DNA of 11,045 nucleotides, taken from Elusimicrobia bacterium RIFCSPLOWO2_01_FULL_54_10. Lineage in GTDB: Bacteria; Elusimicrobiota; Elusimicrobia; 2-02-FULL-39-32. Both the position numbers and the translations under genes were made by a program. Positions 1 through 6,511 of this stretch are shown here, piece after piece (the stretch's first letter is position 1; each line of letters begins with the position of its first letter). The notes beneath the pieces were generated by a model, which was not told where the DNA came from, made no database searches, and was given only the letters and a program-made list of their open reading frames with translations. Where the stretch lies: contig MGUQ01000021.1 of assembly GCA_001799975.1 (NCBI GenBank), positions 1 through 11,045 on the forward strand, written 5' to 3'.

Positions 1-1
1 G

Positions 2-1954
2 TACGCCTGGCTCTACTTGGAGAGTAAATTGCGGGCGCTCACGCAGAAACTTAGCGATGGCCTCGTCAATGTCTGGGCCTTTGCGCGCAAGCGGCTTATG
101 CGAAAACCCAAAACAGACGGGGACATGGTCTATACTTCGGCGTTGGGATCGAGGATGTTCTCAATGGGCTCCCGGTTTGGCAATCTCAAGCACGCGGCGG
201 GCCGGGTCTTAAAATTGTTATCGGGCATCATTCTGGCCCTTCTGCTTTTCATTGCGTTTTACGACATCGTTCAAAGCATCTACCTCGCAGCCGTCAAGCA
301 TTATAAAGCCTTGCAGATGTTTGAAATTCTGTTCAACCCGTATGAAAAATGCGTGAAATTTTCCGTCTGGACCGTCTCCATTTTGGGCACGGTTATGGCG
401 ATTGCCGGCATGACCCTTTATCCGTACATACGCTCTGTGGCATTCCTGATGCGGCACCGCTATAAACTGCTCGCCGTGGGCACCCTCGTGCTTTTCAACT
501 GCTCGGTCCTCTATAAATCCCTCGACAAGGAGTTTGTGGGCAGCACGGAGGAGAACGAATTCATCATTTTTGTGGAGCTTCCCTCGGGCACAAAGCTTGC
601 GGTTTCCGACAAGGTGGTGGGGGCCGTGGAAAAAGCGGTGGGCGAAATTCCGGAAATCCAGAAATCCGTCAAAACGGCGGTGGCCCGGGTGGAGGGCTGG
701 TCCTCCAAACTCTATGTCACCCTGGTGCCCCAGTCGGAGCGCGTAAAAACCGCCCAGGAGATCATCACTGAGCTCCGGCCGCTCATCTCAAAAATCGGGC
801 AGGAGCACGACGCATTTGTCTATTTTTCGGAGCCGGTGAGCTCCAAGGAATTCCTGATCGACGTTTTCGGGGGCGACTACGGCAAGCTGCGCGATGTGGC
901 CGTGGCCATCGCTAAAAACATGGAAAAAGTTCCCGGCCTGGCCGACATCAAACTGCGCTATAAAGAGGGCCGCCCGGAAGTGCGCATCCAGATGGACCGC
1001 CAGAAGGCGTCGTCCTTTCAGTTCACCGTTGAAGAGGTGGCCGAAAGCCTGCACGCCCAAATCCGGGGGCTTCGGGCCACCTACTTTTTGACGCCCAAGG
1101 CGCAGATCGAAACCGTGGCGCGCCTCAAAGAACAGTTCCGCAAGACTCTGGAGGACGTTCAGCTTCTCACGCTCATCAACGGCCGGGGCGTGATTGTTCC
1201 CATCCGCCAGTTTGCCGAGTTCAACCTGGGGCTCACCCCGAGCGAAATCTGGCGGAAAGACCGCGAGCGGATGATCCAGGTGAGTGCCAACCGCGGGGAC
1301 CTCTCCCTCAACAAAGTGGCACGGGAAGTGGACAAGGCCCTGCAAAACCTGCAGGTGCCCACGGGCTATTATTATGAATTCGGAGGGGATTTTCCCAAGC
1401 TTGTGGAGACCGAAAAAGAGTCCCGGTTTTCGTTCATCGTCATGGTCGTCCTGATCTTCGCGGTTCTGGCCAGCCTGTTTGAATCCTATTCCCAACCTCT
1501 GGTCATTTTGACTGCCGTGCCCCTGACAGCCATCGGCGCCATTCCGCTGCTTTACGTCACAGGAACCCCAGTCACTTTGGGGGCCATGATCGGCTTCATC
1601 ATGCTGGGCGGAATATCTGTGGGAAATTCCATTATTTTGGTGGATATATTCAACAATTTGCGTAAAAGGAATGGCACATTTAAAGCGCTTTTACTGGCAG
1701 GCATTGAGAGAACCCGCCCCATTCTCATGACCTCCCTGACAGCCATTCTTGGCCTGTTTCCGCTTGTTTTGGACAGGGATGGGACGGGGTCCCTCTGGTC
1801 ACCCCTGGCCATAACCGTTATAGGCGGCCTTACGGCCTCCACGGCGCTGGTTTTGTATGTCCTACCATGCTTTTACCTGCTTCTACAAGATGCTCAAATT
1901 TGGGCCCAAAAAAGGCTCAATTTGTCAATATTCAGTCTAAAAACTCAAAAATAA
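2..1954 (+). CDS. RND efflux transporter (AcrB/HAE1-like), C-terminal half, 5'-partial
   Basis: This is the inner-membrane, proton-driven pump subunit of a tripartite RND efflux system. The frame is open back to position 2, so the true start lies upstream and the TTG at 17 is not the start. The visible part contains a membrane segment at about 464-520 matching canonical helix 7, a second periplasmic porter/docking region (about 520-1425, beginning with the typical ELPSGT), and then helices 8-12. Family hallmarks are GISVGNSIILVD at 1610-1645, an RTRPILMTSLTAILGLFPL stretch, and GTGSLWSPLAITVIGGL. The helix-10 lysine of AcrB (GLSAKNAIL) is a glycine here, as in many HAE1 relatives. Two extra hydrophobic segments lie before helix 7, at about 215-295 and 359-430. 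AcrB has only a linker of about 40 residues there. The adaptor and outer-membrane channel genes would be upstream, outside the window. The substrate cannot be told. The final 350 bases become AT-rich. Confidence 0.93.
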   Translation, partial: YAWLYLESKLRALTQKLSDGLVNVWAFARKRLMRKPKTDGDMVYTSALGSRMFSMGSRFGNLKHAAGRVLKLLSGIILALLLFIAFYDIVQSIYLAAVKHYKALQMFEILFNPYEKCVKFSVWTVSILGTVMAIAGMTLYPYIRSVAFLMRHRYKLLAVGTLVLFNCSVLYKSLDKEFVGSTEENEFIIFVELPSGTKLAVSDKVVGAVEKAVGEIPEIQKSVKTAVARVEGWSSKLYVTLVPQSERVKTAQEIITELRPLISKIGQEHDAFVYFSEPVSSKEFLIDVFGGDYGKLRDVAVAIAKNMEKVPGLADIKLRYKEGRPEVRIQMDRQKASSFQFTVEEVAESLHAQIRGLRATYFLTPKAQIETVARLKEQFRKTLEDVQLLTLINGRGVIVPIRQFAEFNLGLTPSEIWRKDRERMIQVSANRGDLSLNKVAREVDKALQNLQVPTGYYYEFGGDFPKLVETEKESRFSFIVMVVLIFAVLASLFESYSQPLVILTAVPLTAIGAIPLLYVTGTPVTLGAMIGFIMLGGISVGNSIILVDIFNNLRKRNGTFKALLLAGIERTRPILMTSLTAILGLFPLVLDRDGTGSLWSPLAITVIGGLTASTALVLYVLPCFYLLLQDAQIWAQKRLNLSIFSLKTQK

Positions 1955-1972
1955 CCCCTATTTATTTTGTTT

Positions 1973-2000
1973 TTGTATAGTATGGCTAAATACCATACAA
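1973..2000. repeat. Inverted repeat, 11-bp arms with one mismatch
   Basis: The arms TTGTATAGTAT (1973-1983) and ATACCATACAA (1990-2000) are reverse complements except for one position, with a 6-base spacer GGCTAA. It sits 18 bases after the RND stop codon. It could be an operator or activator site, or a weak transcription terminator. The A/T-rich stem and poor T run (TTATTTT) argue against a strong terminator. Its centre is about 84 bases upstream of the start predicted from the -24/-12 element at 2045-2061, a usual distance for a sigma-54 activator site. Confidence 0.5.
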
Positions 2001-2001
2001 T
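1973..2001 (+). promoter_or_regulatory. Possible sigma-70-type promoter overlapping the inverted repeat
   Basis: TTGTAT (1973-1978, 3 of 6 to TTGACA) is followed after exactly 17 bases by TACAAT (1996-2001, 5 of 6 to TATAAT). It would start transcription near 2008 and give a leader of about 95 bases to the FN3 gene. Because the two boxes fall on the two arms of the inverted repeat, a protein bound there would block it. The -35 match is weak, so this is tentative. Confidence 0.3.
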
Positions 2002-2013
2002 TATTTTAACGGT

Positions 2014-2031
2014 AAATTATATCGATAATTT
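2014..2031. repeat. Inverted repeat AAATTAT-ATCG-ATAATTT
   Basis: Perfect 7-bp arms (2014-2020 and 2025-2031) flank a 4-base spacer in a very AT-rich stretch. It lies between the larger inverted repeat and the -24/-12 element. It could be a second protein-binding or DNA-bending site, but A/T-only arms arise easily by chance in such DNA. Confidence 0.35.
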
Positions 2032-2044
2032 CCCTGTTTTTTTA

Positions 2045-2061
2045 TGGTAATTGTGTTGCAT
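2045..2061 (+). promoter_or_regulatory. Candidate sigma-54 (-24/-12) promoter for the FN3/PorV operon
   Basis: The sequence TGGTAAT-TGTG-TTGCAT matches the sigma-54 consensus TGGCACG-N4-TTGCW at 9 of 12 defined positions. It includes the near-invariant GG (2046-2047) and GC (2058-2059), separated by the required 10 bases. The predicted start is about 2071, giving a leader of about 30 bases before the ATG at 2102. A divergent sigma-54 gene lies 6.4 kb downstream in the same window. By rough hand estimate, a match of 9 of 12 or better is expected about 0.1 times by chance in this 147-base gap, so the element is suggestive and not proven. Confidence 0.42.
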
Positions 2062-2065
2062 CACA
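2052..2065. promoter_or_regulatory. 14-bp quasi-palindrome TGTGTTGCATCACA, possible operator
   Basis: Twelve of 14 positions are self-complementary (TGTG-T-TGCA-T-CACA). The half-sites resemble CRP/FNR-family boxes, with the 4-base centre of FNR-type sites. It overlaps the -12 part of the sigma-54 candidate, so either it is an operator on that promoter or the -12 match is a by-product of an operator. No such regulator is encoded in the window. Confidence 0.25.
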
Positions 2066-2101
2066 TTCTGGTGTAAGCGACAAAGTGATTGAGACGATAA
2101 A

Positions 2102-5100
2102 ATGAACAAAATAAACGCTGAAAATAAGGCAAAAAACCTGCTCCTGGCCATGGGGATTGTGGCTTTTATGGCACAGGTTGATTCTCGCCTTGCGGCCGGG
2201 GAGAGGATGATCGGCGTCACCCACATCATCGATGTGTCTGATGTCAATGCCGGCGGCGAACAATCCTCTTCCGCTTCAAACAACATGCTTTCCAGCATCA
2301 GTATTGATGATTCCAACACTCAGGATTCAGCCAGTTTCCGCTTAAGCCCCGGATTCATCAATTTGATTGGAGGCCTAAAAGCGTCTGCCTTGTTCGGGGG
2401 GCGCGGAATCTCAACCACAGAAATCAATTGGGAATGGTCGGATGATTCGACCTTTGAAATCGGATACAGGGTGCTGGATTCAGGCAACTCAAACATTTCA
2501 GGGAACCTTGCTTCAGGAACAACATTTTTCTATCAACAGGGCATTGCGAGCGGTCCCAATACCCCCGTAACCGTTTCAATTGAATCCTTTGACCATTTAA
2601 CGACCGTTAGATCGGCTCCCGTGACCCGCTACACTTTGGCCAACCCCCTGGCTCAGACCCCCGAGATTTCCATTACATCCACAACCATCGCCGCCACTTG
2701 GGACGACAATCTGAACCCGAACACCATCACTTCATACAGAGTCGAAGTGGCTGAAAATGAAACCTTTGCGTTTGGCGCCAGTTCTTCTGTTCCGGTTATT
2801 AAAACCCAAAGAGCAATGCGGGGCGTGGTGGGGGGATTAACTCCCAATACCTCCTATTATCTCCGGGTTGTTCCTGTCAACAATGACGGAACTCTTTCTG
2901 CGCCTTCTGTGATCGTCGCGACGGTGACTCCGGCATCCATTCCCGTCTTGGACCGTATGGTTGTCTCTGCAAATGGACTGACCGTTCATTATATTTCAAG
3001 CAACCCCGCGAGCACTGTTTTCACGCTTGAAATTTCCCTGGACGCGAATTTCAACAGCATCGAAGCGTCCTCAGTGACCGTGGTTTCGCCCGCGATTTTT
3101 GAAGGGCTGGTCTCCAACACCGCTTATTTTATGAGGGCCAAAGCCACCAACCGCAAGAATCATGATACAAGCCATGTCAGTTTCGGCAATGCATTGACGC
3201 TGGCGCCCGCTTTGAGCGTCCAATCTTTTCAGGTGTTCAGCACAAGCATTACGGTCAGTTTGAACGGCAACGGCAGCTCCTTGGGCACCCGGGTGCGTAT
3301 TTCCACCGGCGCTTTTGATGTGTCGAACACCGTTTCCGGCGTTTTGGCCGCTTCATCGCCCCAGGCCGAACTGACTCTGAATGGCCTGGTCCAAAATGCG
3401 GTCCATTCCGTCTATGCCAGAGCCATCAATAACAACGATATTCCCGGTCCTGTCGCAACCGTCACGGCTTCAACCGCGACTTTGGCCCAGATGCCCATCC
3501 TGGCCCAGGCTTCAAATATTCAAGCGGACGCCATCACCTTGAGCTGGAATGCCAACGGCAATTCAACTTCCACCGTCTATTTGACGCATGTATCCACATG
3601 GCCCAATTTCACGAATTCTTACAGCTCAACCACCCTGGATACATTCTTTACGACCCGCACTTGGACTTCAAATTCATCCTATTTCTTCCAGGTTGCGGCC
3701 ATCAATAAAACCGGCAGCAGGACGGCTTTCACCCCTATTATTGAAGCCGTGACATTAGTCCTGCCCGTCACCCAGGTCACGGTGGACAGTGACGATGTTT
3801 ATATCAGCTCCATGGACGTTTCCTGGGTTATTCCCGCGGGCAATTTGCCCGGAACTCAATATTTGGTTGAAATTTCATTGGATAACTTCAGCACCATTCA
3901 GATCAGCGCATTAACCGCAATCAATTCTGCAAGAATGACGCCTCTGCGGCCTTCCACGAACTATTCATTGAGGGTGGTGTCCGTGGGCCATCGCGGCATC
4001 CGCTCCGCTCCCAGCCAAAATATGAATTTCATGACTGGCAATGTCCCTCCTCTCAATTTTGCCGCCAGCTCCACCACCCTCATCGTCTCATGGAATGACC
4101 ATGTGGCTCCTACCGGTAGCGAGTATCAAATTGAATTTGCCACAGTCCAGGCCGGAGGCCTGTCCGCCGTCACCCGGACTCCTTTAAGCGCGAACACTTC
4201 CTGGTGGATGATCGGGGGCCTTGCCGTCAACACCAGTTTTCATTTTCAGGTGAGCTGGGTGGAGCAGGGCACAGGAATCGTCAGCCCCATGGTTGAGGGC
4301 GGCACACGGACATTTGCAGCCGTGCCGGACGCGCCCCAGATGCCTGGCGCCGGATTTGACGTGGCCACTCTTATTCTGGAACCCGGCTCCAATCCTACGG
4401 CTGATCCCGACAACACCCGATTTGCGGTTCTGGTGCAGGTGCTTGGCACCCTCAACAGCCCTCACCACGACAAATATGTGCGAGCCCACGGCGACATGGA
4501 TAATCCTTCCGATTCTCCCGTTTGGCAGACCCTGTCCGAATGGAACGGCGTCGATGGCCTGGAAATCACCCATTTGAACGGCAGCGCGCTTTACCATTTC
4601 CACGTGAAAGCCATGAACGGAAACGGCGTGATCACCAGCACCTCGGTTCCCGCGGAACTTTTTACGGCTCCCCGGGCGCCGCGGGCAGTATGGCTTGCGC
4701 GCAGGCCCGAAAATTCCTGGATCAACGTAATGGTTACCTCTTTCACTGCCTTTGACTCCGCCCATTATCACTATACCTTCAACACCGATCCCAACAGCCC
4801 CATTCCCACGAGCGCGAACGCTGGCTTTGAGACCGGCCAGCCTGTGACCGTCACGGCCACGGACGAAGGTCCCTGGTTCCTCCATGTGATGGGCGACAAT
4901 TTCCGCGTCCCTCTGGCCAACGGCCTGCACATTCCCCTGGGCACGGACAAGATCCAGATTAATGTGGACGTCACCGAGCCGCAAATCACCGGCGTGCAGG
5001 CCCGCTTCTCGCCCACAGACAACAATGCCATTGCGGATAATACCCCCACTCCGCACGCGGAACCCTATTTCACTTGGACCGCTCCGGACAACAGCGCTGA

Positions 5101-6511
5101 AAGCCGGCTTACAGGCCGCATTTCTTCAGTCACGGCCTATGCCGTTTCATTTTCCACCGGCAACGATCCCGGCGAAGCCGGGCTGGGCAGAGAAATCTAT
5201 GTCAGAACGAACTCCATTCATTTTAAAATAGCTCAAAGGCGCGACCGCTCCAGCGATACCTATTATTTCCGCGTGCGCGCGCTGGACATGGCTGGCAACT
5301 GGGGGCCGTCGTCCGAAGTGTTCCGGTATCGCGTTGTTGAAGACGACATCCGGCCCACGGCAACGCTCAACAACATCACCCCGCGCCAAGGGCCTGACGG
5401 CCGTTTCCTTGCGGCAGGCAGAAACCTTTCCCTTAGGGTACAATTTGACAAAATCATGAATAGCGCCACGGTGACCTCTACAGAAGCGGTCATCATCCGC
5501 GCTCTTCGAGACAATCTTGCGACCCGCAGGAGCGCAGAAATTTCCTATACTTCGTCCTACAACGAAACATCCAGGATTCTCACCATCACGCCAAACTCTG
5601 CCTTGTCCGCCGGCTGGCTCTACGAAGTGGTCATCACCACAGCCGTCACCGACCTGGGAAGCAACATGCTCTACAGGCAGATCCGGACGCTTTTTGAGAC
5701 CAAAATGGACCGCAATGTCAGGAACAGGTTTGTGGGCGACGACGGCCTGACCATTGCGGACATTCCGGCGGGAGCGTTTGAAGAAGATGCCTCGGTGAGC
5801 ATCGGCCTTTTGGGCGGCGGCACAACGCAGATTTCGGTGAACGGGGCTTTGGGCGCTTTCTGGCACGCGCCCATGATGGCAAGCGCGCATTCCATAAATG
5901 TGGCCAATCAAAAAATGATCGCTCTGATGGGGCCCTTCGCACAGCCCGTCACCATCCGTGAGTTCAACGCCATTAAAGAAGATGGAACCACCATCAAAAC
6001 GAATTTCAATGCCGCCGTGTCCATCACGATCCCTTATCTGGACGTGAACAACGACGGCTATGTGGACGGCACCAATCCCCGCGTGCGGGTCAAGAACCTC
6101 AAGGTTTTCGTCCTGGATGAAACCAGAAACGTCTGGCACAAGCTCCCCGGCTCCGAAGTGGACGACCAGTCGAACGCCAGCCTGTCCAACACGGTCCATT
6201 TCTCGGTCTACGCCGTCTTCGGGGTTCCCGATTTTGACGTTTCCAATTCCTACGCCTATCCCGTGCCTTTCAAACCCGCGGAAGGCCACAACAAGATCAC
6301 TTTCGCGAACCTGCCCACCCAGGGCAAAATCCGGATTTACACCGTGGCCGGCGAGCTGGCCCGCGACATCCTTTTCACCGACCCCACGGACGGCAAAGTT
6401 GAATGGGACGTCGCCAATTCCGCCAGCGAGCAGATGGGCTCCGACGTCTACCTCTATATTATTGAAAGCGGTTCGAACAAAAAAACCGGCAAGATCATGG
6501 TGATAAGATGA
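2102..6511 (+). CDS. Giant fibronectin type III repeat exported protein with FlgD/T9SS-like C-terminal domain
   Basis: A predicted surface or secreted protein of 1469 residues. Residues 1-32 form a signal peptide: a lysine-rich start, the hydrophobic core LLLAMGIVAFMAQV, and cleavage near RLAA. About eight FN3-like repeats of about 90 residues follow (roughly 98-862), several with the NTSYYLRV-type strand and GxxSAPS edge. Next come an Ig-like region (about 863-960), a further FN3-like unit ending YYFRVRALDMAGNWGP (to about 1080), an SbsA/Big_5-like Ig domain (about 1085-1200), and a region with IPAGAF and a calcium-loop-like DVNNDGYVDG (1314-1323). The last domain (about 1381-1469, YPVPFKP through GKIMVIR) resembles FlgD-Ig and type IX sorting domains. 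I saw no cysteine. The start has only a weak GAG upstream. The gene overlaps the PorV-TPR gene by ATGA, which suggests translational coupling and joint function. Its ligand is unknown; adhesion or surface-layer roles are possible. Confidence 0.85.
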   Translation: MNKINAENKAKNLLLAMGIVAFMAQVDSRLAAGERMIGVTHIIDVSDVNAGGEQSSSASNNMLSSISIDDSNTQDSASFRLSPGFINLIGGLKASALFGGRGISTTEINWEWSDDSTFEIGYRVLDSGNSNISGNLASGTTFFYQQGIASGPNTPVTVSIESFDHLTTVRSAPVTRYTLANPLAQTPEISITSTTIAATWDDNLNPNTITSYRVEVAENETFAFGASSSVPVIKTQRAMRGVVGGLTPNTSYYLRVVPVNNDGTLSAPSVIVATVTPASIPVLDRMVVSANGLTVHYISSNPASTVFTLEISLDANFNSIEASSVTVVSPAIFEGLVSNTAYFMRAKATNRKNHDTSHVSFGNALTLAPALSVQSFQVFSTSITVSLNGNGSSLGTRVRISTGAFDVSNTVSGVLAASSPQAELTLNGLVQNAVHSVYARAINNNDIPGPVATVTASTATLAQMPILAQASNIQADAITLSWNANGNSTSTVYLTHVSTWPNFTNSYSSTTLDTFFTTRTWTSNSSYFFQVAAINKTGSRTAFTPIIEAVTLVLPVTQVTVDSDDVYISSMDVSWVIPAGNLPGTQYLVEISLDNFSTIQISALTAINSARMTPLRPSTNYSLRVVSVGHRGIRSAPSQNMNFMTGNVPPLNFAASSTTLIVSWNDHVAPTGSEYQIEFATVQAGGLSAVTRTPLSANTSWWMIGGLAVNTSFHFQVSWVEQGTGIVSPMVEGGTRTFAAVPDAPQMPGAGFDVATLILEPGSNPTADPDNTRFAVLVQVLGTLNSPHHDKYVRAHGDMDNPSDSPVWQTLSEWNGVDGLEITHLNGSALYHFHVKAMNGNGVITSTSVPAELFTAPRAPRAVWLARRPENSWINVMVTSFTAFDSAHYHYTFNTDPNSPIPTSANAGFETGQPVTVTATDEGPWFLHVMGDNFRVPLANGLHIPLGTDKIQINVDVTEPQITGVQARFSPTDNNAIADNTPTPHAEPYFTWTAPDNSAESRLTGRISSVTAYAVSFSTGNDPGEAGLGREIYVRTNSIHFKIAQRRDRSSDTYYFRVRALDMAGNWGPSSEVFRYRVVEDDIRPTATLNNITPRQGPDGRFLAAGRNLSLRVQFDKIMNSATVTSTEAVIIRALRDNLATRRSAEISYTSSYNETSRILTITPNSALSAGWLYEVVITTAVTDLGSNMLYRQIRTLFETKMDRNVRNRFVGDDGLTIADIPAGAFEEDASVSIGLLGGGTTQISVNGALGAFWHAPMMASAHSINVANQKMIALMGPFAQPVTIREFNAIKEDGTTIKTNFNAAVSITIPYLDVNNDGYVDGTNPRVRVKNLKVFVLDETRNVWHKLPGSEVDDQSNASLSNTVHFSVYAVFGVPDFDVSNSYAYPVPFKPAEGHNKITFANLPTQGKIRIYTVAGELARDILFTDPTDGKVEWDVANSASEQMGSDVYLYIIESGSNKKTGKIMVIR

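Noticed and set aside
17..19. TTG at 17 as the RND start
   Set aside because: The frame is open to position 2, and the protein lacks helices 1-6 and the first porter half, so the gene begins outside the window.
1899..1910. Perfect 12-bp palindrome TTTGGGCCCAAA
   Set aside because: It lies inside the RND coding region, is isolated, and has no partner site nearby. It is most likely chance.
1973..2008. Inverted repeat plus TTATTTT as an intrinsic terminator for the RND gene
   Set aside because: The stem is mostly A/T pairs with a mismatch and the T run is broken, so it is a weak terminator at best. An operator or activator site fits at least as well.
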